From Candidatus Anaerostipes excrementavium (GTDB taxonomy: Bacteria > Bacillota > Clostridia > Lachnospirales > Lachnospiraceae), in the NCBI GenBank assembly GCA_019114985.1, contig DXEM01000035.1, positions 1 through 64,000 of the forward strand: a stretch of 64,000 nucleotides of DNA, read 5' to 3'. Shown in pieces: positions 55,362 to 63,616 of the stretch (its first letter is position 1; every line of letters begins with the position of its first letter). Under the pieces are notes generated by a model. That model saw only the letters and a list, made by a program, of their open reading frames with translations, was not told where the DNA came from and did no database searches. The position numbers and the translations under genes are program-made.

Positions 55362-56528
55362 ATGAAAGACATTGTAATTACAGATGCGATTAAGTACATT
55401 GGAGCAGATGACAAAGATCTTGACCTGTTTGAAAGCCAATATATAATTCCAAATGGCGTATCCTATAACTCTTATGTGATTTTAGATGAGAAAGTAACGG
55501 TAATGGACACCATCGATCAGAGAAGAACGGACGAATGGCTGGCCAATCTGGAAAGAGAATTAGATGGAAGAACGGTTGATTATATCGTTGTTTCTCATTT
55601 GGAACCGGATCATGCAGCAAGCCTGCAGGTTCTGGCAGAAAAATATCCGGAAGCAAAACTGATTGTAAATGCGAAGACATTGAACATGATCCCACAGTTC
55701 TTTGAGATCGATAATCTGACAGAACGCTGCGTCACAGTAAAAGAAGGAGATACCGTATCCCTTGGAAAGCATACGCTTCAGTTCTTTATGGCGCCGATGG
55801 TACATTGGCCGGAGGTTATGGTTGCTTACGAGCAGTCTGAGAAGATTTTATTCTCTGCTGACGGATTTGGTAAATTCGGAGCTTTGGACGCTGACGAAGA
55901 CTGGGCTTGCGAAGCAAGACGTTACTATTTCAATATCGTTGGTAAATATGGAATGCAGGTACAGGCGCTTCTTAAGAAGGCAGCAGGACTTGATATCCAG
56001 ATGATCTGCCCTCTTCATGGACCAATCTTAAAAGAAAATCTTGGATACTATATCGGATTATATGATACTTGGAGCAAATACGAGCCGGAAAATGAGGGAA
56101 TCGTAGTGGCTTATGCATCCATTCATGGAAATACAGGAAAAGCTGCGAAGAAATTTGCAGAGATCCTGGAAGAAAAGGGAGCGAAGAAAGTCGTTGTGAC
56201 AGATCTTTCCAGAGATGACATGGCAGAAGCGGTAGAAGACGCATTCCGCTATGATACTTTGGTGCTTGCATCAGCTACATATGACGGCGGTTTATTCCCG
56301 TGCATGGAAGATTTCCTGCATCACTTAAAAGCAAAGAATTATCAGAAGAGAAAGATCGCATTTATGGAAAATGGTTCTTGGGCGCCTACGGCTGCAAAGA
56401 ATATGAAAGCCATTGTTGAAAACTTTAAGAACGTAGAGTTAGTAGAGCCGGTTGTTACGATTCGATCTACAATGAAAGCAGAAAATGTTAAGACCATGGA
56501 AGAACTTGCAGACAATCTTCTTGCATAA
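55362..56528 (+). CDS. Flavodiiron protein (A-type flavoprotein)
   Basis: 388 residues. The N-terminal metallo-beta-lactamase domain has the diiron motif HLEPDHA (about residue 79-85) and later His/Asp ligands (MVHWPEVM; SADGFGKFG; LHGP). The C-terminal flavodoxin domain begins VVAYASIHGNTGKAA and binds FMN. These enzymes reduce oxygen or NO to protect anaerobes, fitting the rubrerythrin at the left edge. GGAGG precedes ATG. Confidence 0.92.
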   Translation: MKDIVITDAIKYIGADDKDLDLFESQYIIPNGVSYNSYVILDEKVTVMDTIDQRRTDEWLANLERELDGRTVDYIVVSHLEPDHAASLQVLAEKYPEAKLIVNAKTLNMIPQFFEIDNLTERCVTVKEGDTVSLGKHTLQFFMAPMVHWPEVMVAYEQSEKILFSADGFGKFGALDADEDWACEARRYYFNIVGKYGMQVQALLKKAAGLDIQMICPLHGPILKENLGYYIGLYDTWSKYEPENEGIVVAYASIHGNTGKAAKKFAEILEEKGAKKVVVTDLSRDDMAEAVEDAFRYDTLVLASATYDGGLFPCMEDFLHHLKAKNYQKRKIAFMENGSWAPTAAKNMKAIVENFKNVELVEPVVTIRSTMKAENVKTMEELADNLLA

Positions 56529-56585
56529 TGATTCCATAGATCAGCGTTTTCGGACCTTTTATCATATCGAGAAAGAATTTGATCA

Positions 56586-56628
56586 AAAGAAGCATGGCGG
56601 GAAAATTTTCCGTCACGCTTCTTTTTTT
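56586..56628 (+). terminator. Terminator of the flavodiiron gene
   Basis: AAGAAGC (about 56587-56594) and CGGGAAAA pair with TTTTCCG and GCTTCTT, followed by seven T residues. The loop is minimal. Confidence 0.75.
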
Positions 56629-56629
56629 C

Positions 56630-56638
56630 TGCTATAAT
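56630..56638 (+). promoter_or_regulatory. Extended -10 promoter of the radical SAM-pdxK operon
   Basis: TGCTATAAT (56630-56638) starts directly after the terminator T tract. The -35 region is weak. Confidence 0.5.
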
Positions 56639-56667
56639 AAAAAGAAAAACCGAAAGGAAGACTGGAA

Positions 56668-57594
56668 ATGAAAGAATTTCATTATATATTTGGGCCGATT
56701 CCATCCAGACGTTTGGGAAGATCTTTGGGAATCAGTCCATTGCCAAAAAAAACATGTAACTATTCCTGTATTTACTGTCAGCTGGGACGGACAGACCATA
56801 TGACCAATCAGAGACAGGAATTTTATAAAACAGAGGATATTTTAAAAGAATTTAGAGAATACTTGAAAGATTCCGATAAATTTGACATCGTGACAGTTGT
56901 AGGGGAAGGGGAACCTACGTTGTGCAGCAATCTGGGAGAGCTGATCTGCGGCCTCAAAGAGATGACCGAGAAACCGGTAGCCGTTATCACCAATGGAGCC
57001 CTGCTTTCTGATCCCCAGGTAAGAGAGGAACTTTGTCATGCAGATATGGTACTTCCATCGCTGGATGCTTATGATCAGGAAACGGCCAAACGGATTGACC
57101 GGCCTTATGGTACGATTCGGTTTGAGGAAGAGTTTCAGGGATTAAAAGAATTCTGCGAAATGTATCAAGGGGAACTTTGGCTGGAAATCATGTTGGTAGA
57201 CGGAATCAATGACGATAAAGATTCTATTGGAAAATTTAAGGAACTGTTAAAAGAACTGAAATACGATCGGCTGTACTTAAATACACCGGTGCGTCCTCCG
57301 GCTGAGGAAGGAGTAAATGTCGTGGCACCGGAGCGGATGCAGTATGCAGTGGAAGAACTGGGCGGAATTTCCATTGAAATGTTAAGTTCCGGAAGCTTTT
57401 TCAGCGAGATCGAAGATGACTATGAAGCAGTCAAATCAATTATTGGACGTCATCCGATGAATCAGTTTGAGCTGAATGGTTTTTTGGATAGCCGGAAGAC
57501 AGCAGATAAGGAAGCATTGATGAAAAGAATGAAGCAGGATGAAGAGATTGCCGTGATTGATTACAAGGGAATCCTTACGTTCCGGCTGAAGTAG
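56668..57594 (+). CDS. Radical SAM protein
   Basis: 308 residues. The [4Fe-4S] motif is KKTCNYSCIYCQLG (CxxxCxxC, about residues 31-39), then the GEGEPTL motif (GGE-like). It belongs to the COG0731-like group, related to wyosine-synthesis enzymes, but the substrate is unknown. The C-terminal third has a small helical domain. AAAGGAAG precedes ATG. It is followed by pdxK after 15 bases. Confidence 0.82.
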   Translation: MKEFHYIFGPIPSRRLGRSLGISPLPKKTCNYSCIYCQLGRTDHMTNQRQEFYKTEDILKEFREYLKDSDKFDIVTVVGEGEPTLCSNLGELICGLKEMTEKPVAVITNGALLSDPQVREELCHADMVLPSLDAYDQETAKRIDRPYGTIRFEEEFQGLKEFCEMYQGELWLEIMLVDGINDDKDSIGKFKELLKELKYDRLYLNTPVRPPAEEGVNVVAPERMQYAVEELGGISIEMLSSGSFFSEIEDDYEAVKSIIGRHPMNQFELNGFLDSRKTADKEALMKRMKQDEEIAVIDYKGILTFRLK

Positions 57595-57609
57595 AGGGGA
57601 GACGATGAA

Positions 57610-58488
57610 ATGAAAAAGCGCAGTGTACAAAGAGTGGCAGCGATCCACGATCTATCAGGATTTGGACGGGCATCGCTGACTGCGATTATCCCGATCTTAT
57701 CATCCATGGGAGTTCAGGTATGTCCGCTTCCTACGGCGATCCTTTCCAACCATACCGGAGGATTCGACACATTCAGTTTCGTTGATTTTACAGATTATAT
57801 GCAGGATTACATCGATGGATGGAAGAAGCTGCAGTTAGATTTTGACTGTATTTATTCCGGGTTTTTGGGATCGGAACGTCAGATTCAGATTGTTTCTGAT
57901 TTCATTGATGATTTTGGAACCGAAGAGAATATGGTTGTCGTCGATCCTGTGCTGGGAGACAATGGAAAACTGTATTCTACCATGACAAAAGATCATGTGG
58001 CGAAGATGAGCCAGCTTGTGTCGAAGGCAGATATCATTACACCGAATTTTACCGAGGTGAGTTTGTTATTAAATCAGCCTTATGAGGAAAAAATCACCGA
58101 TGAGAAAATCAAGGAATGGCTGAGGAAACTTTCGGATATGGGACCGGAAATCGTGGTAGCGACCAGCGTGCCGGATCAGGGAGAAGGAAAGGACAGCAAT
58201 GTGGTGGCATTTGACCGAAGAAGCGATACGTTCTGGAAGATTCAGTGCAGTTATATTCCGGCCTCCTATCCGGGAACCGGTGATGCGTATACGTCAGTGA
58301 TGATCGGAAGCCTGCTGGATGGAGACAGTCTGCCGATCGCGCTTGACAAAGGAGTACAGTTCATTACTCAGGCAATTAAAGCAAGTTATGGGTTCGATTA
58401 TCCGAAACGAGAAGGGGTTCTTTTAGAGAGAGTTCTGGAAGTATTGAAAATGCCGGTGGTATTAGGCGGATATGAGATGCTGAAATAG
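57610..58488 (+). CDS. Pyridoxamine/pyridoxal kinase
   Basis: 292 residues, ribokinase-like fold. AIHDLSGFGRASLTAIIPILSSMG at the N-terminus, VVDPVLGDNGKLY, and the C-terminal anion hole PGTGDAYTS with catalytic Asp. It phosphorylates vitamin B6 vitamers for PLP salvage. Second gene of the operon. Confidence 0.88.
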   Translation: MKKRSVQRVAAIHDLSGFGRASLTAIIPILSSMGVQVCPLPTAILSNHTGGFDTFSFVDFTDYMQDYIDGWKKLQLDFDCIYSGFLGSERQIQIVSDFIDDFGTEENMVVVDPVLGDNGKLYSTMTKDHVAKMSQLVSKADIITPNFTEVSLLLNQPYEEKITDEKIKEWLRKLSDMGPEIVVATSVPDQGEGKDSNVVAFDRRSDTFWKIQCSYIPASYPGTGDAYTSVMIGSLLDGDSLPIALDKGVQFITQAIKASYGFDYPKREGVLLERVLEVLKMPVVLGGYEMLK

Positions 58489-58497
58489 GAGGAAGCG

Positions 58498-59139
58498 ATG
58501 TTTCAACCAATAAATCAGGAAATCTGGGAGAGAAGAGAACACTATGCGTATTATACCAAGACACTTCCATGCGGATATTCGGTAACGGTTCGTCTGGATG
58601 TGACGAATCTGTACGAAGAAGTGAAACGTCATGGCTTAAAGTTCTATCCGGCATTTATTTATTGTGCGTCCAAAGCAGTAAATGAGATGAAGGAATTTCG
58701 TATGGGAAAAGATGCAGAAGGAAATCCGGGCATTTGGGATGTGGTACATCCCAATTATACGATTTTTCACGAAGACGATCATACGTTTTCTGACATCTGG
58801 TCTTATTATGATGAAGATTTCTCAATCTGTTATGAAAACATCACAGCAGATATGGAGCGATATAAAGATTGCAAAGGACCAAAGGGAAAAGAAGGACAGC
58901 CGCCGAATTTTTATTGTATCTCCTGTGTTCCTTGGATGGATTTTACAGGATACGGAACCTGGGTTCCGGGCGGAGAACCGAACTTGTTCCCAATCATTAC
59001 GTTTGGGAAATATACGGAGTCAGAAGGCCGAAAAGAGCTGTCAGCAGCGCTGACCATCGGCCACGCTGCGGCGGATGGGTATCATGTCAGCCAGTTGTTC
59101 AAACGTCTGCAGGAAATTTTGTCAGACATTCATTTTTAG
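58498..59139 (+). CDS. Chloramphenicol acetyltransferase-fold protein
   Basis: 213 residues, the length of CatA trimers. CAT-like segments are seen: FYPAFIYCASKAVNEMKEFRM, YCISCVPWMDFTGY and the active-site stretch TIGHAAADGYHVSQLF. The catalytic His of the HHxxxDG motif is kept (GHAAADG, first His replaced by Gly). It may acetylate something other than chloramphenicol. GGAGG precedes ATG. Its 3' end overlaps the convergent TetR gene by 18 bases. Confidence 0.82.
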   Translation: MFQPINQEIWERREHYAYYTKTLPCGYSVTVRLDVTNLYEEVKRHGLKFYPAFIYCASKAVNEMKEFRMGKDAEGNPGIWDVVHPNYTIFHEDDHTFSDIWSYYDEDFSICYENITADMERYKDCKGPKGKEGQPPNFYCISCVPWMDFTGYGTWVPGGEPNLFPIITFGKYTESEGRKELSAALTIGHAAADGYHVSQLFKRLQEILSDIHF

Positions 59140-59700
59140 GAAACCGGAGGCGGCCGACCAAGATAGAGTTTCTAAAGTATGGGAAATTTCCTCTGTAGTC
59201 TGTTGGAAGCCGCCGCGGATCCACTGTTCAATAATACCGGTACATCCTCTTGAGATAAAAATATGCAATGCAGTCAGGGATTCTTTGCTGCAGGATGGGT
59301 AGCGGCGCTGCCAGTCGGCGACGGTCTGTTCCTGCAGATGAAGGGTCAGCTGGTTCAAAAAGCCGGGATCTCCATTATCAGAAAAGATTAGACGAATCAG
59401 TTCCCGATTGGATGAAACATAAGAGGTAATGGAATCCATTAACTGGAAAACAGAATTTTCCTTGTGAAATTGTTCCATGTCTTCTTTTAAAGTATGAAGG
59501 ATGTCTTCTTCGATGGAATGAAGGAGATCCATGGGACTGGAATAATAAGTATAAAATGTACTGCGGTTAATATCCGATTTCTCGCACAGACGGGAAACGG
59601 ATATTTTTTGTATTGGCTGTTCTTTCATTAGCATCAAAAGATTGGTTTTTAACGCATTCTGCGTCCGGCGAACCCGCCGGTCTGTCTTGATTTCTTTCAT
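59122..59700 (-). CDS. TetR-family regulator
   Basis: 192 residues. N-terminal helix-turn-helix (TQNALKTNLLMLMKEQPIQKISVSRLCEKSDINRSTFYTYYSS, residues about 13-55); the C-terminal region resembles the TetR_C domain of DhaS-like regulators. It faces the acetyltransferase and is divergent from glgB. AGGAGG precedes ATG. Confidence 0.85.
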   Translation of the reverse strand: MKEIKTDRRVRRTQNALKTNLLMLMKEQPIQKISVSRLCEKSDINRSTFYTYYSSPMDLLHSIEEDILHTLKEDMEQFHKENSVFQLMDSITSYVSSNRELIRLIFSDNGDPGFLNQLTLHLQEQTVADWQRRYPSCSKESLTALHIFISRGCTGIIEQWIRGGFQQTTEEISHTLETLSWSAASGFLKMNV

Positions 59701-59714
59701 AAAATATGCCTCCT

Positions 59715-59832
59715 ATCCTACAATTTATTTTCGAGTGTCGGATATCCGTCAGAAGGCGGAAGTTTGATGGTTGTTCCATTCTCTTTTCTCTATTATAATA
59801 TACATATGAAGGAAAAACAACAATTGTAGGAT
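59715..59832. repeat. Inverted 11-bp repeats flanking the TetR-glgB intergenic region
   Basis: ATCCTACAATT (59715-59725) and AATTGTAGGAT (59822-59832) are exact reverse complements. Each lies just before the ribosome site of the gene it faces, so the two leaders begin the same way. They could be binding sites for the TetR-type regulator. Confidence 0.5.
59771..59799 (+). promoter_or_regulatory. Promoter of glgB
   Basis: TTGTTC (59771-59776), a 17-bp spacer and TATAAT (59794-59799). Confidence 0.6.
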
Positions 59833-59847
59833 AAGGTGGTGTTTTTA

Positions 59848-61689
59848 GTGAACAAACAGGATTTTTATGATGGAAAAATGTTCGATGCTTATCGATATAT
59901 GGGAGCCCATAAGAAAGGTGATGCCATAGAGTTTGTTACTTATGCGCCAAATGCGGAGAAGATCTCGGTGATTGGAGAATTCAATGAATGGAAAGAAGAA
60001 TTTATGGAAAAGGAAGGGCAAAGCGGATTCTTTTCCATGACTTCGGACAAAGCGCAGGAGGGGAATATGTATAAATACTGCATTTATGGTCCCGGCGGCC
60101 GGATGCAAGAACATTGTGACCCATATGGATTTGAGATGGAACTTCGGCCGGGTGCTTGTTCGATCATCAACGACATTGGAAAATATGAGTTTCATGATAA
60201 AAAATGGATGGTCAATCGAAGCAGCGGGAAGCGTGATGCGGTCAACATTTATGAGATGCATCTTGGGTCATGGCGGCAGAATCCGGAAGATGAGAATGGG
60301 TGGTATGAGTATGATGAAATTGCGGAAATGTTAGTGCCATATATCAAAGAAAACAACTATACCCATGTGGAACTAATGCCGTTGTCAGAGCATCCTTTTG
60401 ATGGATCCTGGGGGTATCAGAACACCGGTTTTTTCGCACCGACAAAGCGCTATGGCAAGCCGGAACAGCTGATGAAGTTCGTAGATCTCCTTCACCAGGC
60501 AGAAATAGGGGTGATTATAGATTTTGTACCGGTTCATTTTGCAATCGATGGATATGGACTTCGCCTTTATGATGGAACGCCGCTTTATGAATATGATAAC
60601 CGGGATACCGGGGAAAGTGAATGGGGCAGCGCTAATTTCATCCATTCCAGACGAGAGGTAAAATGTTTTCTTCAATCGGCGGCAAATTATTGGCTGGAAG
60701 AGTATCATTTCGACGGAATTCGGATGGATGCGGTAAGCCGTCTGATTTATTGGCAGGGCAATGAAAGCAGAGGAGTCAACGGCGCTGCCATTGAATTTTT
60801 AAAAGATATGAATCTGGGATTGAAGCAGCGGCATCCGGATGCCATGTTGATTGCGGAGGATTCCACATCCTATCCGGGAGTGACAAAACCTGTTTATCAG
60901 GGAGGCCTTGGATTTGATTATAAATGGGATCTTGGATGGATGCATGACACATTGGAATATTTTCAGACGCCTCCGAAATACCGAACCAGAGATTATCATA
61001 AACTGACATTCTCTATGATGTATTATTGGAATGAACAGTATCTCTTGGAATTCTGCCACGATGAAGTTGTTCACGGCAAAGCGACGATCCTGCAGAAAAT
61101 GTACGGAGATTATGACGGAAAATTTCCGCAGGCAAGAGCGATGTATCTCTATATGATGATGCATCCGGGAAAGAAGTTAAACTTTATGGGCAATGAATTC
61201 GGCCAGCTGCGGGAGTGGACGGAAAAACAGGAGCAGGATTGGGACGTGCTGAAATATCCGATTCACGATGCTTTTCATCATTATATGAAAGAATTAAATC
61301 GAATTTATAAAGCATCCGCGCCTCTCCATGACGATTATAATCCGGACAATTTTCGTTGGTTAGATTGTCATCAGGAAGAACGATGCATTTATGCCATTGG
61401 AAGGAAGAAAGAAGGAGAGATGCTGGCGGCCGTTTTTAATTTTTCCGATCAGGAACAGAAAGACTATGAACTGGAAATCGAAGATACCTGGAAAGAAGAG
61501 TGTATCCTAAATACTGACTGGGACTGCTGGGGCGGCGAAACTCCAAGAGAAAAGAAAACATGGGAGTTGGAACAGGAAACAGAAAAAACAACAATGTCCA
61601 TCACACTGGCGCCATACAGCGGAGTATTGTTTGAATTAAGAAAAACGAAACCAAGGAAAGCTAAAAAAACGAAAAAGACAAAAAAATAA
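59848..61689 (+). CDS. glgB: 1,4-alpha-glucan branching enzyme
   Basis: 613 residues from GTG 59848, eight bases after AAGGTGG. CBM48 domain first (APNAEKISVIGEFNEWKEE), then the GH13 barrel: EMHLGSW, LMPLSEHPFDGSWGYQ, the nucleophile in GIRMDAV, the acid/base Glu in IAEDSTS and the His-Asp in CHDEVVHG. It adds alpha-1,6 branches to glycogen. The C-terminus ends in an unusual Lys-rich tail (KPRKAKKTKKTKK). Confidence 0.93.
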   Translation: MNKQDFYDGKMFDAYRYMGAHKKGDAIEFVTYAPNAEKISVIGEFNEWKEEFMEKEGQSGFFSMTSDKAQEGNMYKYCIYGPGGRMQEHCDPYGFEMELRPGACSIINDIGKYEFHDKKWMVNRSSGKRDAVNIYEMHLGSWRQNPEDENGWYEYDEIAEMLVPYIKENNYTHVELMPLSEHPFDGSWGYQNTGFFAPTKRYGKPEQLMKFVDLLHQAEIGVIIDFVPVHFAIDGYGLRLYDGTPLYEYDNRDTGESEWGSANFIHSRREVKCFLQSAANYWLEEYHFDGIRMDAVSRLIYWQGNESRGVNGAAIEFLKDMNLGLKQRHPDAMLIAEDSTSYPGVTKPVYQGGLGFDYKWDLGWMHDTLEYFQTPPKYRTRDYHKLTFSMMYYWNEQYLLEFCHDEVVHGKATILQKMYGDYDGKFPQARAMYLYMMMHPGKKLNFMGNEFGQLREWTEKQEQDWDVLKYPIHDAFHHYMKELNRIYKASAPLHDDYNPDNFRWLDCHQEERCIYAIGRKKEGEMLAAVFNFSDQEQKDYELEIEDTWKEECILNTDWDCWGGETPREKKTWELEQETEKTTMSITLAPYSGVLFELRKTKPRKAKKTKKTKK

Positions 61690-61731
61690 CGCTAGCGTAA
61701 AATTTTTGGTTGTAAACTTTCTGTAATGCGG

Positions 61732-61760
61732 TTGACCTTGTTGTATCAAATGGATATAAT
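61732..61760 (+). promoter_or_regulatory. Promoter of the Phd/RelE-type pair
   Basis: TTGACC (61732-61737), a 17-bp spacer and TATAAT (61755-61760). Confidence 0.75.
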
Positions 61761-61805
61761 ATGGTTAGAATATTGCTACCACAACGAAGGCGAGGAGGTG
61801 CTATT

Positions 61806-62093
61806 ATGATTATTCGCCCATCCGCAGCGATCAGACAAAATTATAATGAGATTGCGGAACAATGCAGAAAGACCGAAGAGCCGGTTTTCCTTACCAAGAA
61901 CGGCGAAGGGGATTTGGTGGTCATGGACATCGGAACTTACAACCGCAGAGAAAAAATGCTGAAGCTCCGTGAGGAACTGCTTGCCGTTGAGGAGGAGAGG
62001 ATGCGTGGAAGCAAAGGTTACTCTGTTGATGAAGTCGCTGCGATGATGCGTAGTGCAATCAAGGAGGCGGCAGATCATGGAACAGCAGAATAA
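61806..62093 (+). CDS. Phd/YefM-type antitoxin
   Basis: 95 residues from ATG 61806, after GAGGAGG. The N-terminal Phd fold has IIRPSAAIRQNYNEIAEQC and the VFLTKNGEGDLVVMDIGTYNR segment, then a C-terminal helix that binds the toxin. It is expected to repress its own promoter and block the toxin. It overlaps the toxin gene by 17 bases. Confidence 0.87.
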   Translation: MIIRPSAAIRQNYNEIAEQCRKTEEPVFLTKNGEGDLVVMDIGTYNRREKMLKLREELLAVEEERMRGSKGYSVDEVAAMMRSAIKEAADHGTAE

Positions 62094-62394
62094 ATACCGT
62101 GTGATTGTATCGGGACGGGCAACACAGATGCTCGTTTCCCATGCTGCATTTTTGGCACAAGTTAGCGAGGAAGCGGCGGAACGGATGACATCAGAATTTG
62201 AAAAGACTGCAAATTCCTTAGAACTGATGCCGCAGAGATGCCCGTGGCTTACAGGGGAATATATTCCCAGAAACGCCTATCGTTTTATCCTGTTTGAAAA
62301 ACACTATATGATAATCTTCCAGATAGCAGACGATATAGTCTATGCCGATTATGTGGTAGATTGCAGGCAGGATTACAGTTGGCTTATCAAATAA
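62077..62394 (+). CDS. RelE/ParE-type toxin
   Basis: 105 residues from ATG 62077, after AAGGAGG. The RelE/ParE fold pattern is seen: an N-terminal beta strand and helices (RYVIVSGRATQM-like; AAERMTSEFEKTANSLELMPQR) and the C-terminal strands YRFILFEKHYMIIFQIADDIVYADYVVD. The target is likely mRNA on the ribosome or gyrase; the sequence does not decide. Confidence 0.8.
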   Translation: MEQQNKYRVIVSGRATQMLVSHAAFLAQVSEEAAERMTSEFEKTANSLELMPQRCPWLTGEYIPRNAYRFILFEKHYMIIFQIADDIVYADYVVDCRQDYSWLIK

Positions 62395-62452
62395 CAACAG
62401 AAATACGAATCAAAGAAAATAATTGGCCGGCAGAAAGTGAAGATGACTCCCT

Positions 62453-62493
62453 AAAAAAGAGGAAATTGGTACGATGAACCAATTTCCTCTTTT
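62453..62493 (-). terminator. Terminator of the sdpR-sdpI-like operon
   Basis: On the minus strand AAAAGAGGAAATTGGT pairs with ACCAATTTCCTCTTTTTT, with a strong T tract. On the plus strand the T run is shorter. Confidence 0.8.
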
Positions 62494-62509
62494 GCATGCA
62501 GCAGAAACT

Positions 62510-63157
62510 TTAGGAATCTTTTTCTTTTTTTGAAATAAGATAAGAGTATATCATTGGCACGATGGCAAGCGCAATAGCAGCGCCTAATATTGCGGCAAAT
62601 TTTGCGGCTCCCGGAAGGAAAGAGGTAAAGGCAATGAAGATGCCGCCAACAAACCATATCTTCCCGGCGAAACGATGCGTCCGAAACCATACTTCCGGGT
62701 CATTTAATGTCCATGGTGTCTTAATGCCGACAAAATAGTTGTGTTTGATCTTCGGCATCATGTTTCCGATATAGCAAAAAAGGATGCCGACCAGCAGAGG
62801 AAGGACAGTTGCAATCTGCACTTTTGCTCCAAAGCAGACAGCGATCGTTAGGATCTGTACGGCCAGGAGCAGGAGTGCAATTGCTGTCTTGAGTCCGTCA
62901 AAGCTGCCTTCAAACTTAGTGTAACTGGATTGTTTTGGATCGACTTTCCGGGTGATTTCCATCAGGATTGTTAAAAGCAGAATAAAAGCCGGCTCCATAA
63001 AGATCCAAAGTTTATTTCCATAACCGTCGATTTCACCGCTGGCATTCCAATGAATGGGAATCGAATCCTCTAAAAATGGATAGGCGGCAGCGGCTAAAAT
63101 AAAGGACAGCAGGAAAATGACGAGACATGTTTTATTTTTCTTTAGAATGTTTGTCAT
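62510..63157 (-). CDS. SdpI-like membrane protein
   Basis: 215 residues from ATG 63157 (MTNILKKNKTCL), after AAGGAGG. Six hydrophobic segments. The N-terminal DUF1648-type motif is IPIHWNASGEIDGYG, and the SdpI segment is FCYIGNMMPKIKHNYFVGIKTPWTL. In Bacillus SdpI is an immunity and signalling protein for the SDP killing factor; no sdpC-like toxin is nearby. It overlaps the ArsR-type gene by 26 bases. Confidence 0.87.
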   Translation of the reverse strand: MTNILKKNKTCLVIFLLSFILAAAAYPFLEDSIPIHWNASGEIDGYGNKLWIFMEPAFILLLTILMEITRKVDPKQSSYTKFEGSFDGLKTAIALLLLAVQILTIAVCFGAKVQIATVLPLLVGILFCYIGNMMPKIKHNYFVGIKTPWTLNDPEVWFRTHRFAGKIWFVGGIFIAFTSFLPGAAKFAAILGAAIALAIVPMIYSYLISKKEKDS

Positions 63158-63425
63158 AAGATTTGTCCTCCTTAAATTCTTGAAACCAATTGATAATTTC
63201 TTCAAAAACAGAAAGATTTAGTTCATAGTATATGTATTTTCCCTGTTTTTCATCTGTGACCAGGCCGGCGTCTTTTAAAATACTAAGATGATGGGAGATC
63301 GTAGCGCCGGTCATATCAAAATGTTTTCCGATGTCTCCTGCGGATAATGCACCTTTTTTGAGAAGGTTTAAAATCTCCCGACGGGTGCTGTCGGATAAAG
63401 CTTTAAATGTTTTTTGAAATCCCAA
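63132..63425 (-). CDS. ArsR-family repressor (SdpR-like)
   Basis: 97 residues from TTG 63425; AGAGGTG lies about seven bases upstream. Winged helix: LSDSTRREILNLLKKGALSAGDIGKHFDMTGATISHHLSILKDAGLV. No metal-binding Cys pair, so it is not a metal sensor. With sdpI as the second gene it matches the sdpRI signalling unit, in which SdpI sequesters SdpR at the membrane. Confidence 0.87.
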   Translation of the reverse strand: MGFQKTFKALSDSTRREILNLLKKGALSAGDIGKHFDMTGATISHHLSILKDAGLVTDEKQGKYIYYELNLSVFEEIINWFQEFKEDKSYDKHSKEK

Positions 63426-63444
63426 ACAATCACCTCTTTCTGTT

Positions 63445-63470
63445 TATATTTAGAAATCTATCTAAATATA
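63445..63470. promoter_or_regulatory. Operator of the ArsR/SdpR-type repressor
   Basis: TATATTTAGA (63445-63454) and TCTAAATATA (63461-63470) form a perfect 10-bp inverted repeat with a six-base spacer, 20 bp before the repressor start. A related TATCTAAATATA stretch is at 63514-63525. Confidence 0.7.
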
Positions 63471-63616
63471 GTGTACGACATGAGTGTGCAAATGTCAATC
63501 ATATTTTGAAGAATATCTAAATATAGCTTTGAGATTGGACATGGGGTATAATAAAATAGAAAAGACAGAAAATAAAAGAGAACTTTACAGTCAAATATTA
63601 GGAGGAGATGATAGAA

